Assembly (NCBI RefSeq): GCF_001879715.1
Contig: NZ_MNBW01000002.1
Span: 124,001-188,000, forward strand
DNA from: Nioella nitratireducens
GTDB lineage: Bacteria; Pseudomonadota; Alphaproteobacteria; Rhodobacterales; Rhodobacteraceae
Direction: 5' to 3'
Length of the DNA stretch: 64,000 nucleotides
The notes beneath the pieces were generated by a model, which saw nothing but the letters and a program-made list of their open reading frames with translations, was not told the DNA's origin and searched no databases. A program made the position numbers and the translations under genes. The stretch's first letter is position 1; each line of letters opens with the position of its first letter. Of the stretch, positions 25,165 through 32,250 are shown piece by piece.

Positions 25165-25653
25165 TCACCTCAATTTCAGCTTCCATGTCTGTTCGATCAG
25201 CGGCTGGCCGAACGAGGTCACGGGCCGACTGTCGATGCAGTCGAACCCGGCTTTTTCATAAAGCGCGCAGGCCGCTTGGTGGCTGGCATGGGTCCAGAGC
25301 ACCAACTCGCGATAGCCCCTGTCCCGCGCATGGGCGATGCAGGTGGCCAGCATCCGCTTGCCCAGACCCACCCCCCGCGATTCGGGGGTCAGCAGGAAAA
25401 GCCGCAGCTTGGCCTGCCCCGGTTTGGGGCCGTTCACACAGAATATCGACCCCAGCCGGTGACCGCCGCGCCATGCGATCCAGGCCCGTTCGCAGGACGG
25501 ATCACGGTGGCGCAGGAACGTCACAAGGATCTCGGCCACCAACGGCTCGAACGTCCAGTCGAACCCTTCCTCGGTGGCATAGTGCTCGGCATGGGCCTGG
25601 ATCAGCCAGCCGGCATCGCCGATTCCGATATCACGCAACTCGATCTCGTCCAT
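25165..25653 (-). CDS. GNAT N-acetyltransferase
   Basis: 162 residues. The acetyl-CoA loop is SRGVGLGKRML (about 93-103) and the family's C-terminal ALYEKAGFDCI pattern is present. It resembles the acetyltransferase half of MarR-GNAT fusion proteins (starting IELRDIGIGDAGWLIQAHAE) but has no helix-turn-helix part. ATG 25653 is chosen; the frame runs on to 26028 across the divergent gene. Substrate unknown. Confidence 0.82.
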   Translation of the reverse strand: MDEIELRDIGIGDAGWLIQAHAEHYATEEGFDWTFEPLVAEILVTFLRHRDPSCERAWIAWRGGHRLGSIFCVNGPKPGQAKLRLFLLTPESRGVGLGKRMLATCIAHARDRGYRELVLWTHASHQAACALYEKAGFDCIDSRPVTSFGQPLIEQTWKLKLR

Positions 25654-25791
25654 TCCGCGCGCCCACGCTCCGCTTGCCTTCTGCCGATCCCCGCGCGAGT
25701 ATTTGGCCTTGTCAGCCGTCAGGCAAGCCGCTACCTCACGGGCTTTCCGAAATCTGACGCGAAACGGGCGGTTTGCGCCCCGGAGGACAGC

Positions 25792-25989
25792 ATGGGCATC
25801 AACAAGGAAAGCGATATCTCGGCAGGTCTGCAAATCGGCCCCACCAACATGGGGATGGTCCGGATCTTCGTCGAGGGCGACGGGATCGACCTGCCGCTGG
25901 ATTTCGACCCCGACGAGGCGCTTGAAATCGCGGAAGAACTGCGCGCGGCGGCAGAAGCGGCGCAGGCCATGGGCAAGGGCAAACCGTGA
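25792..25989 (+). CDS. Small conserved protein (DUF6324-like)
   Basis: 65 residues, acidic, with ISAGLQIGPTNMGMVRIFVE followed by LPLDFDPDEALEIAEEL and a helical Ala/Glu tail. Small proteins of this form are common in Rhodobacterales; DUF6324 is my best recollection. A perfect GGAGGA precedes ATG 25792. Divergent from the GNAT gene and convergent with mmcB, with a repeat element between. Confidence 0.7.
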   Translation: MGINKESDISAGLQIGPTNMGMVRIFVEGDGIDLPLDFDPDEALEIAEELRAAAEAAQAMGKGKP

Positions 25990-26030
25990 TCCCCTGCCAT
26001 GCGTCCCGGCACCGGTAATACCCTGCACCG

Positions 26031-26082
26031 GCGAGGGGCGCTGCCCCTCGCGCTCCCCGGAGTATTTTCACAAAGAAGAAGG
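26031..26082. repeat. Dispersed hairpin repeat, copy 1
   Basis: GCGAGGGGC-GCT-GCCCCTCGC is a perfect 9-base hairpin (26031-26051), followed after a few bases by CCGGAGTATTTTCAC and AAGAAGAAGG (26057-26082). A second copy with the same architecture lies at 36883-36936. Both copies sit between convergent genes, so a bidirectional terminator role is plausible. Confidence 0.7.
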
Positions 26083-26097
26083 CGCGGAAAATTTTAG

Positions 26098-26571
26098 TCA
26101 AATGCTTCCGGGCTTGGGGTCGCGATAGGCGTGCAAACGCTGCGCCGCCGTGCGGGCGAAGCTGCGCGTCAGCACCTTGCGCCGTGCCGCCGCCAATTTG
26201 CTTTCCGGCCCCATCCGCAGAATCTCGGCATCATAGGCATCGGCGATGATCAGCCCGGTGCCCTCGGGCAACAGGTCGATTGGGAAGGCCTGATCGACGG
26301 CCCAGAAATAGCGGTCGCACCAGTCGAGATAGCCGTCCCATTTCGAGTCGGAGGTAAAATCGGCCCGGCTGGATTTGCACTCGACCACCCAGATTTCCCC
26401 TTTCGGGCCAAGGGCCATGACATCCACCCGCTTGCCACGTTCCGGCACGAATTCCTCCAGCGTGGCGAAGTCGTGCTGGCGCAGGTGGCGGCACACGCCG
26501 CGCGCCAGCAATTGGCCGGGCATCAGGTCGGTCGGGGCAGAGTCGCGCATCATCCGGGCAGAATGGAACAT
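26098..26571 (-). CDS. mmcB: MmcB family DNA repair protein
   Basis: 157 residues. The PGQLLARGVCRHLRQHDF, VDVMALGPKGEIWVVECK and DFTSDSKWDGYLDWCD segments match MmcB (DUF1052), a nuclease-like alphaproteobacterial protein linked to the ImuABC damage-tolerance pathway in Caulobacter. The acidic/Lys pattern (D...E.K) suits a PD-(D/E)XK-like core. Exact start uncertain: ATG 26571 or the ATG pair about 21 bases downstream. Its start is close to the promoter of the divergent 6S RNA. Confidence 0.85.
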   Translation of the reverse strand: MFHSARMMRDSAPTDLMPGQLLARGVCRHLRQHDFATLEEFVPERGKRVDVMALGPKGEIWVVECKSSRADFTSDSKWDGYLDWCDRYFWAVDQAFPIDLLPEGTGLIIADAYDAEILRMGPESKLAAARRKVLTRSFARTAAQRLHAYRDPKPGSI

Positions 26572-26602
26572 TGCGCGAACAAATGCAATTGAAACGCGCC
26601 CC

Positions 26603-26631
26603 TTGCCGGAACGCCCCCGAAGCCCTATGTC
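26603..26631 (+). promoter_or_regulatory. Probable promoter of the 6S RNA candidate
   Basis: TTGCCG (26603-26608) and TATGTC (26626-26631) with exactly 17 bases between them. Initiation near 26638 would place the transcript start at the base of the closing stem of the structured RNA. Confidence 0.5.
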
Positions 26632-26637
26632 CGATTG

Positions 26638-26804
26638 CAGGCGGGGTCTGCCCTTCCCGTGACGGGCGATATTCCAGTGGCCTTAAGCAATTCCGAGGGA
26701 GCTGGCTCTGTCCGGGCCGTGGTCCGTTTACCTGGCGCCCACCTGTATATACAGGTCCTCGGGAATTGAGATCCCTACGGTTGTGGTGGTCCCGCCTACC
26801 AAGG
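26638..26804 (+). ncRNA. ssrS: Probable 6S RNA
   Basis: A non-coding stretch of about 165 bases folds like 6S RNA. A closing stem pairs 26639-26648 with 26788-26797 (10 pairs including two G:U). A large internal bubble follows, with GCGATATTCC on the 5' side that resembles the GCCGATATTTC of E. coli 6S. A terminal stem then pairs CAATTCCGAGG (26688-26698) with CCTCGGGAATTG (26757-26768). A promoter lies just upstream and a terminator just downstream. 6S RNA binds sigma-70 RNA polymerase. A different structured RNA is not excluded. Confidence 0.6.
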
Positions 26805-26806
26805 AA

Positions 26807-26841
26807 AACGCCCGGTCGCCGCATGGCGCACCGGGCGTTTT
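26807..26841. terminator. Bidirectional terminator
   Basis: AACGCCCGGT pairs with ACCGGGCGTT around a second small stem (CGCC/GGCG), flanked by A and T runs on both sides. It ends the 6S RNA candidate on the + strand and the convergent membrane protein gene on the - strand. Confidence 0.75.
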
Positions 26842-26890
26842 CATGATGTGGCAAGGGCCAAGACCGGCCCCGACCGCCGCGCGACCCGCG

Positions 26891-27208
26891 TCAGGTGCGG
26901 CGCTGCTCGGCCCGCACCGGGATGGCAACGGCGTCGAGCACCGGCAGCGCGTCGCGCTTGCCGCCCTGACCATCATCTTCGTCGGTCTCTTCGCCCATCG
27001 ACATGATCTTGTAGCCGATCTGTGCCGAGCCGAAAGTGATGGTGCCAAAGACGATCAGCATGACAACGGCAATTGGCCCCTCGGCGGTATGGGTGACCAG
27101 ATGCCAGAGATTGCCGACGTTGAAATAGAGGATCATCGCCGTGAAGGCGACCGAGATCCCCAAGCCGATGAAGGCGTGTTTTATGATGAGTCGGATGTGA
27201 TCGGGCAT
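26891..27208 (-). CDS. Small two-helix membrane protein
   Basis: 105 residues. Two hydrophobic helices (HAFIGLGISVAFTAMILYF, about 11-29, and IAVVMLIVFGTITFGSAQIG, about 47-66) are followed by an acidic cytosolic-type tail (EETDEDDGQGG). No known function. A consensus GGAGG lies before ATG 27208, so the frame upstream is ignored. Confidence 0.72.
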   Translation of the reverse strand: MPDHIRLIIKHAFIGLGISVAFTAMILYFNVGNLWHLVTHTAEGPIAVVMLIVFGTITFGSAQIGYKIMSMGEETDEDDGQGGKRDALPVLDAVAIPVRAEQRRT

Positions 27209-27332
27209 GGCAACCTCCTTGACGTTGTCAAACAAGGTAACATGCACGCGCAACACTTCAAGCATCGGTCCTGCGGCATCAGCGCCCATCGGCCAAGGCC
27301 CGCCAGCGCAGGCCGGTTCTTGCCCCGCCGGA

Positions 27333-27818
27333 TCAGAACGCTTCGGGCTTGGCCTCGCGCGCCATGTGATCCAGCACGGCGTTCACGAACTTGGGCTCGC
27401 GCCCCTCGGGGAAGAACGCCCGCGCGACATCGACGAACTCGGTGATCACCACCTTGGGCGGCGTGTCGGTCGCAAGAATTTCCGCAGCGGCCGCCCGAAA
27501 CAGCGCCCGGATCGTCGGGTCGATCCGGTCGATGGGCCATGTCGCCACCAGCGCCCGGTCGGTCATCTGGTCGATCTTGGCCTGCCAGTTCACCGCCTCG
27601 TCCAGAAGTCTTGAAAACAGCTCGGGGTCGCCCTCGGCCAAGGCTTCGCCCGCCACCTCTTCGCCAAAGCGATGGTCGAGGAACTCGCGGCGCACTTTTT
27701 CAACCGTCTGGCCCGCCGCCTCCATCTGAAACAGTGCCTGCACGGCATAAAGCCGCGCCGCCGATTTCATCTGGCGTTTTTCCTCGCGGCTGGGGCCTTT
27801 CGGTTGATCGCTGCTCAT
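27333..27818 (-). CDS. nusB: Transcription antitermination factor NusB
   Basis: 161 residues. The all-helical NusB fold is recognisable from ARLYAVQALFQME, LLDEAVNWQAKIDQM, WPIDRIDPTIRALFRAAAAEI and VVITEFVDVARAFF. NusB with S10 binds boxA RNA and supports rRNA antitermination. It is the last of the ribB-ribH-nusB operon: its ATG overlaps the ribH stop (ATGA). Confidence 0.93.
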   Translation of the reverse strand: MSSDQPKGPSREEKRQMKSAARLYAVQALFQMEAAGQTVEKVRREFLDHRFGEEVAGEALAEGDPELFSRLLDEAVNWQAKIDQMTDRALVATWPIDRIDPTIRALFRAAAAEILATDTPPKVVITEFVDVARAFFPEGREPKFVNAVLDHMAREAKPEAF

Positions 27819-28366
27819 GCGCTGGCTGGTCCTTTTGCGTCGCCGGCGATCAGCATCTCCTGACCGGCTGGCTTGAATCCGACGCCGCCTTTAGGCCCTG
27901 CGAACCGGCGCGTCAACGCGATAAGGTGCAAGGCCGCCGCCGCCGCGCCGCCGCCCTTGTTCTGGTCGGCGGGATCGGCGCGGACGTCCGCCTGCGGGCG
28001 GTTTTCCACGGTCAGGATGCCGTTGCCGATGCAGGCCCCTTCCAGCCCCAGCAACTGAAGCGCGCGGGACGAGTCGTTGCACACGGTCTCGTAATGGGTG
28101 GTCTCGCCCCGGATCACGCAGCCAAGCGCAACGAAACCGTCGAAATTCGATTGGCGAAAGGCGATGCGGATGGCCGTGGGCACTTCCAGCGCGCCGGGCA
28201 CTTCGATAATCTCGTGGCCTGCGCCCGCCGCGTCCAGCGTGGCCACCGCGCCCGCGATCATGTTGTCGGCGATGTCCTTGTAATACGGCGCAACGACGAT
28301 CAGCACCTTGACGGGTTTGTCAAAGGACGGCAGCGGCAGGGTGTAGTGGGTTTCCGATCCGGCCAT
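27815..28366 (-). CDS. ribH: 6,7-dimethyl-8-ribityllumazine synthase
   Basis: 183 residues. Lumazine synthase signatures are VPGALEVPTAI, FVALGCVIRGETTHYE and GNGILTVENRPQA. The enzyme condenses 5-amino-6-ribitylaminouracil with dihydroxybutanone phosphate, the penultimate riboflavin step. The ATG overlaps the TAA of the preceding ribB gene, and the stop overlaps nusB. Confidence 0.94.
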   Translation of the reverse strand: MAGSETHYTLPLPSFDKPVKVLIVVAPYYKDIADNMIAGAVATLDAAGAGHEIIEVPGALEVPTAIRIAFRQSNFDGFVALGCVIRGETTHYETVCNDSSRALQLLGLEGACIGNGILTVENRPQADVRADPADQNKGGGAAAAALHLIALTRRFAGPKGGVGFKPAGQEMLIAGDAKGPASA

Positions 28367-29490
28367 TATCCAAGCTCCGAGATTTTTCGGGTGCCGACGA
28401 TTTCCAGCCCGTAGGCATCCAGCCCCACCACCTTGGGCGTGGGCGAGTTGGTCAGCAGCACCAGTTGCGACAGGCCGAGCGAGGACAGGATCTGCGCCCC
28501 CAGCCCGTATTGCCGCAGCGTCTGCGGCGACGCCTCTTCCGAGGCCTGAACCTTCATCGAGGTATCGCGCAAGAGCACCACGACACCACGCCCCTCGCGG
28601 GCCACCTCCTCCATCGCGTGGCCGAACTCGGCCGCCCGGCCCGTGGGGCCGGTGCCGACGATATCCAGCAGCGGGTCCAGCGAATGCATCCGCACCAGAA
28701 CCGGCTCATCTCGGGTCAGGTCGCCCTTGCTCAGCACGATATGCTCATCGCCATGGGCGGTGTCGGTATAGACGCGCATCGCCCATTCGCCGCCGAATTC
28801 CGAGGTGATCGTGTCCTCGCGGACCACCTTGACGAGGTTGTCGTAGCGACGGCGATAGGCGATCAGGTCGCTGATCGTGCCGATCTTGAGGCCATGCAGT
28901 TGCGCAAAGCCCACCAGATCGGGCAGCCGCGCCATCGACCCGTCTTCCTTCATGATCTCGCAGATCACCCCCGCCGGGTTCAGGCCGGCCAGTCGGCTTA
29001 CATCCACCGCCGCCTCGGTATGCCCCGCACGCACCAACACGCCGCCATCGCGCGCCCGCAAAGGGAACACATGGCCCGGCGTCGCAATGTCCTGCGCGGT
29101 CTTGCCCGCGTCGATGGCCACCGCGACCGTGCGGGCGCGGTCATGGGCCGAAATGCCGGTCGAAACACCCTCGCGCGCCTCGATCGACACCGTAAAGGCC
29201 GTCTCGTGGCGCGAGGAATTATACGACGCCATCAAAGGCAGTCCGAGCGCGTCGATCCGCTCGCCGGGCAGCGACAGGCAGATCAGCCCCCGCCCGTGGG
29301 TCGCCATGAAGTTGATCGCATCCGGCGTCGCCATCTGCGCCGGGATCACCAGATCGCCCTCGTTCTCGCGGTCCTCGTGGTCGACGAGGATGAACATCCG
29401 CCCGTTGCGCGCGTCCTCGATGATTTCCTCGATGGGCGAAATGGCGTCCTTGTAGTCGGTCTCGACCGAGCCGGGGGTCTCGTAGGTCAT
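28366..29490 (-). CDS. ribB: 3,4-dihydroxy-2-butanone 4-phosphate synthase with degenerate GTP cyclohydrolase II domain (RibBX type)
   Basis: 374 residues. The N-terminal RibB domain is intact (LVDHEDRENEGDLV, TGISAHDRA, HVFPLRA, GHTEAAVDV). The C-terminal half aligns with RibA but lacks the three zinc-binding cysteines of GTP cyclohydrolase II; the segment MHSLDPLLDIVG replaces the usual Cys-containing one. Such RibBX proteins are described in Proteobacteria and do not have cyclohydrolase II activity, so a RibA must be elsewhere. ATG 29490; the frame upstream is divergent promoter DNA. Confidence 0.88.
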   Translation of the reverse strand: MTYETPGSVETDYKDAISPIEEIIEDARNGRMFILVDHEDRENEGDLVIPAQMATPDAINFMATHGRGLICLSLPGERIDALGLPLMASYNSSRHETAFTVSIEAREGVSTGISAHDRARTVAVAIDAGKTAQDIATPGHVFPLRARDGGVLVRAGHTEAAVDVSRLAGLNPAGVICEIMKEDGSMARLPDLVGFAQLHGLKIGTISDLIAYRRRYDNLVKVVREDTITSEFGGEWAMRVYTDTAHGDEHIVLSKGDLTRDEPVLVRMHSLDPLLDIVGTGPTGRAAEFGHAMEEVAREGRGVVVLLRDTSMKVQASEEASPQTLRQYGLGAQILSSLGLSQLVLLTNSPTPKVVGLDAYGLEIVGTRKISELG

Positions 29491-29634
29491 GGGTCGTCCC
29501 TTCACGATAGCTTGGTCGAGGGGATAGCGCAGCCAACAGGCCCTGACCAGAGGCCACTCCGCCGAAACAGGCGCTGGACACGACGTCGGGCCGCAGCCTA
29601 GCATCGGCAAAACCGCACAGAGCAGGGGCACGCG

Positions 29635-30690
29635 ATGCGCAGCAGCCGGATGATCACCGCCGTCGAGGCCCATGCCGAGGGCGAACCGGGCCGGGTCATC
29701 ACCGGCGGGCTGCCGCCGATTCCCGGAAGGTCTGTCTTCGAGAAGATGCAGTGGATGCAGGCCAACGCCGATCATATCCGCCTGCTGATGCTGCGCGAAC
29801 CGCGCGGCAACCCGGCGCTGTGCTGCAATGCGCTGGTCGCCCCCTGCCACCCCGAGGCGGAGGCGGGCGTGATCATCATGGAACAAACGGAATACCCGCC
29901 CATGTCCGGCTCGAACGTGATCTGCACGGTCACGGTCCTGCTGGAAACGGGCATCCTGCCGATGGTCGAGCCGGTGACGGACTTCACCCTCGAAACACCC
30001 GCCGGGCTGGTGCGCGTGCGGGCCGACTGCGCCGAGGGCAAGGTTACGCGGGTGGGGTTTCGCAACGTGCCATCCTTTGCCGTCCATCTCGATGTCACGA
30101 TCGACGTGCCGGGGTTTGGCCCCGCCATTGTCGACGTGGCGTGGGGCGGGATGTTCTATGTCATCGCAGAGGCCGCACAGTTCGGGCTGGAAATCGCGCC
30201 CGATTCAGGGGCCGACATGGTGCGCCTGTCCGAGGCGCTGCGCCGCGCGGCAGTCGCGCAACTGCCGGTGACCCACCCCGAAAACCCGGCGCTCACCGGG
30301 CCGACCATCTCGCAACTGACCGGCCCCGCGACCCGCACCGGCACCCATGGCCGCAGCGCGGTAACCGTGTCCAACAGCCTCGCCCCGCCGCCCAGTGTCG
30401 CCTCGCTGCCCGGCGCGCTCGACCGGTCGCCCTGCGGCACCGGCACAGCGGCGAAAATGGCCTGCCGATATGCGCGCGGGCTGCTTGACGTTGGCGAAGA
30501 CTACGTGAACGAAGGGCCGCTCGGCACCACCTTCACCGGGCGCATCGAAGACCTGACACAGGTCGGTCCCTACAAGGCCATCGTGCCCTCGATCTCGGGA
30601 CAGGGCTGGATTTACGGAATCAGCCAGTACACGCTCGACCCGACCGATCCGTTTCAGCAAGGGTTTCGGGTCGGTGACATCTGGGGCTGA
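29635..30690 (+). CDS. Proline racemase family protein with Ser/Cys pair (hydroxyproline epimerase/dehydratase type)
   Basis: 351 residues. The family's two catalytic positions are Ser91 in PMSGSN and Cys267 in SPCGTGTAAK. Proline racemase and 4-hydroxyproline epimerase use Cys/Cys; family members with Ser first have been reported with trans-3-hydroxyproline dehydratase and/or 4-hydroxyproline epimerase activity. So hydroxyproline catabolism is likely, the reaction open. It is divergent from ribB with 144 bases between. No other hydroxyproline genes are adjacent. Confidence 0.83.
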   Translation: MRSSRMITAVEAHAEGEPGRVITGGLPPIPGRSVFEKMQWMQANADHIRLLMLREPRGNPALCCNALVAPCHPEAEAGVIIMEQTEYPPMSGSNVICTVTVLLETGILPMVEPVTDFTLETPAGLVRVRADCAEGKVTRVGFRNVPSFAVHLDVTIDVPGFGPAIVDVAWGGMFYVIAEAAQFGLEIAPDSGADMVRLSEALRRAAVAQLPVTHPENPALTGPTISQLTGPATRTGTHGRSAVTVSNSLAPPPSVASLPGALDRSPCGTGTAAKMACRYARGLLDVGEDYVNEGPLGTTFTGRIEDLTQVGPYKAIVPSISGQGWIYGISQYTLDPTDPFQQGFRVGDIWG

Positions 30691-30717
30691 GGGGCACGGC
30701 GCGTCGATGCGGACCGC

Positions 30718-31290
30718 CTAAGCCGGAGCGAAGAACCGGTCCGCCGGAATCACCCCGGCCAGCTTGCCCGCCGCGCACCATTCCCGTTCCACCGCCGTGG
30801 CCGAGACCAGCACCACCCCATCCGCAGGCACCCCCTGCGCCCGCACCATCGCGCGGATACGGTCGCGCGTGGCCGACCAGCTTTCGGTGAACCGGGGCGC
30901 GGCGTCGGCGTGGTCCAGCAGCCCGGCATTGGCCGCCAGCACCGCCTTGGGATGGACCGGGGCATAGATCGCCGCCACCCGCTCTGCCGCGCCATCCAGG
31001 GCCCCCAGCCGATCCGCCGCCACCATCGGCAGTGCCGTGCGCGTCGGGGTCAGGTCCAGCGCGTTGCCGGATAACAGGAACGCCACCACGTCATGGCCCG
31101 AGGCCGCGCGGATCGAAGCATATGTGGTATAGTCGATCCCCAATCGCTTGGCACGCGCCACGCGCACCCGCAGAATTTCGATCGGCAGTGTCTTCAACAG
31201 TGATTTCCGGGCCTTGCCCCATGCATGTTTGCGAAAGCCATAGCCCGGCTCCAGCGACGGCCCTCCGTTATGCCCGATGCTGCTCATCAT
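30718..31290 (-). CDS. Conserved protein of unknown function
   Basis: 190 residues, beginning MMSSIGHNGGPSLEPGYGF, a start I associate with unnamed Rhodobacterales proteins. It is mainly helical, basic at the N-terminus (KHAWGKARKSLLK), and has no membrane segment. AGGAG precedes the ATG pair at 31290/31287. It overlaps the preceding small gene by about 23 bases, suggesting a ribE-orf83-orf190 operon. Confidence 0.65.
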   Translation of the reverse strand: MMSSIGHNGGPSLEPGYGFRKHAWGKARKSLLKTLPIEILRVRVARAKRLGIDYTTYASIRAASGHDVVAFLLSGNALDLTPTRTALPMVAADRLGALDGAAERVAAIYAPVHPKAVLAANAGLLDHADAAPRFTESWSATRDRIRAMVRAQGVPADGVVLVSATAVEREWCAAGKLAGVIPADRFFAPA

Positions 31291-31519
31291 CCGTCTCCTG
31301 TGCCAACCACGCCACCGCGTTCCGGCCAGCCTGCCATGCCGCCGCCGCGCTGTCGAACCCTCCCGCGCCGGTCACCACGCGCCAGCCATGGGTATCTTCC
31401 GGGTCACGACGGCATTCCTGCCATTCGAACAGACCGTTGCCCATGTCCAGCAGATCGACACAACGTTGCTCGGTTGCATCGTTGACCGACCTGAGGACGC
31501 GCGGCCTTACTGGTCCCAT
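31268..31519 (-). CDS. Small protein of unknown function downstream of ribE
   Basis: 83 residues with a plausible folded sequence (CVDLLDMGNGLFEWQECRRD, then WRVVTGAGGF). It overlaps the end of ribE by 13 bases and the start of the next gene by 23, so it is probably translated from the same message. The ATG at 31519 has GCAGGA immediately next to it, which is too close; a start at an internal Met is possible. Confidence 0.5.
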   Translation of the reverse strand: MGPVRPRVLRSVNDATEQRCVDLLDMGNGLFEWQECRRDPEDTHGWRVVTGAGGFDSAAAAWQAGRNAVAWLAQETDDEQHRA

Positions 31520-32097
31520 TCCTGCAACCGCGCCACGTAGCGGGCCAGCGTGTCGATCTCAAGGTTTACGAGGTCGCCCACCTTGGCCGCGCCCCAGGTT
31601 GTCACCTCTTGGGTGTGGGGAATGATGTTGACGCCAAAACGCGCGCCCTCGACCTCGTTCACCGTCAGCGAGGTGCCGTTCAGTGCGACCGAGCCCTTGG
31701 GAGCGATATACTTGGCCAGCGCGTCGGGGGCCTTGAAGGAAAACCGTGTGCTGTCGCCCTCGGGCGTCATCGCCACGATCTCGGCCACGCCATCGACATG
31801 ACCAGACACGATATGCCCGCCCAACTCGTCCCCCACCTTCAGCGCGCGCTCAAGGTTCACCCGCGTGCCGACGGTCCAGCCGCCGATCGTGGTCTTCGAC
31901 ACGGTCTCTTCCGAGATATCCACGTCATACCAACCGGGGCCGAGATCGACGACCGTCAGGCACACGCCGTCGCTGGCGATCGACGCGCCCAGTTCGATGG
32001 TGGCGGTGTCGTAGGCGGTCTTGATCCGCGCCCGCAGGTCGCCGCGCTTGTCCAGCGTGTCGATGGTTCCGACATTGGTGATGATGCCTGTGAACAT
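31507..32097 (-). CDS. ribE: Riboflavin synthase, alpha subunit
   Basis: 196 residues with two homologous lumazine-binding barrels: MFTGIITNVGTI at the start, GVCLTVVDLGPGWYDVDIS, then GHIVSGHVDGVAEIV, LNGTSLTVNEV in the second half. It dismutates two ribityllumazines to riboflavin. It heads a small - strand operon; nothing like an FMN riboswitch is visible upstream. Confidence 0.94.
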   Translation of the reverse strand: MFTGIITNVGTIDTLDKRGDLRARIKTAYDTATIELGASIASDGVCLTVVDLGPGWYDVDISEETVSKTTIGGWTVGTRVNLERALKVGDELGGHIVSGHVDGVAEIVAMTPEGDSTRFSFKAPDALAKYIAPKGSVALNGTSLTVNEVEGARFGVNIIPHTQEVTTWGAAKVGDLVNLEIDTLARYVARLQEWDQ

Positions 32098-32250
32098 GGC
32101 ACTTTTGCCTCTCTCAATACGTCCTGTCCGAGGTAGCCCGCCACGCGGCCTGGAACAAGCCCCGCGCGAGAGTCACATTGCTGGCACAAACCGGCCCTCA
32201 TGCCGCCCATTGCAGGTGCAAAGCTCTGGCCCTGACGCTAAGCCCATATC

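Noticed and set aside
26600-26850. tmRNA or SRP RNA as explanation of the structured RNA
   Set aside because: No tRNA-like ends or tag frame for tmRNA, and no SRP domain IV loop. The bubble-and-stem order fits 6S RNA better.
29491-29634. FMN riboswitch before ribB
   Set aside because: None of the conserved RFN sequence blocks is visible in the 144 bases; the regions upstream of ribE (32098-32250) and of nrdR-ribD (38508-38651) also lack it.
28366-30087. Longer RibB starting far upstream at 30087
   Set aside because: The extra sequence is antisense to the divergent proline-racemase-like gene; the family start is ATG 29490.
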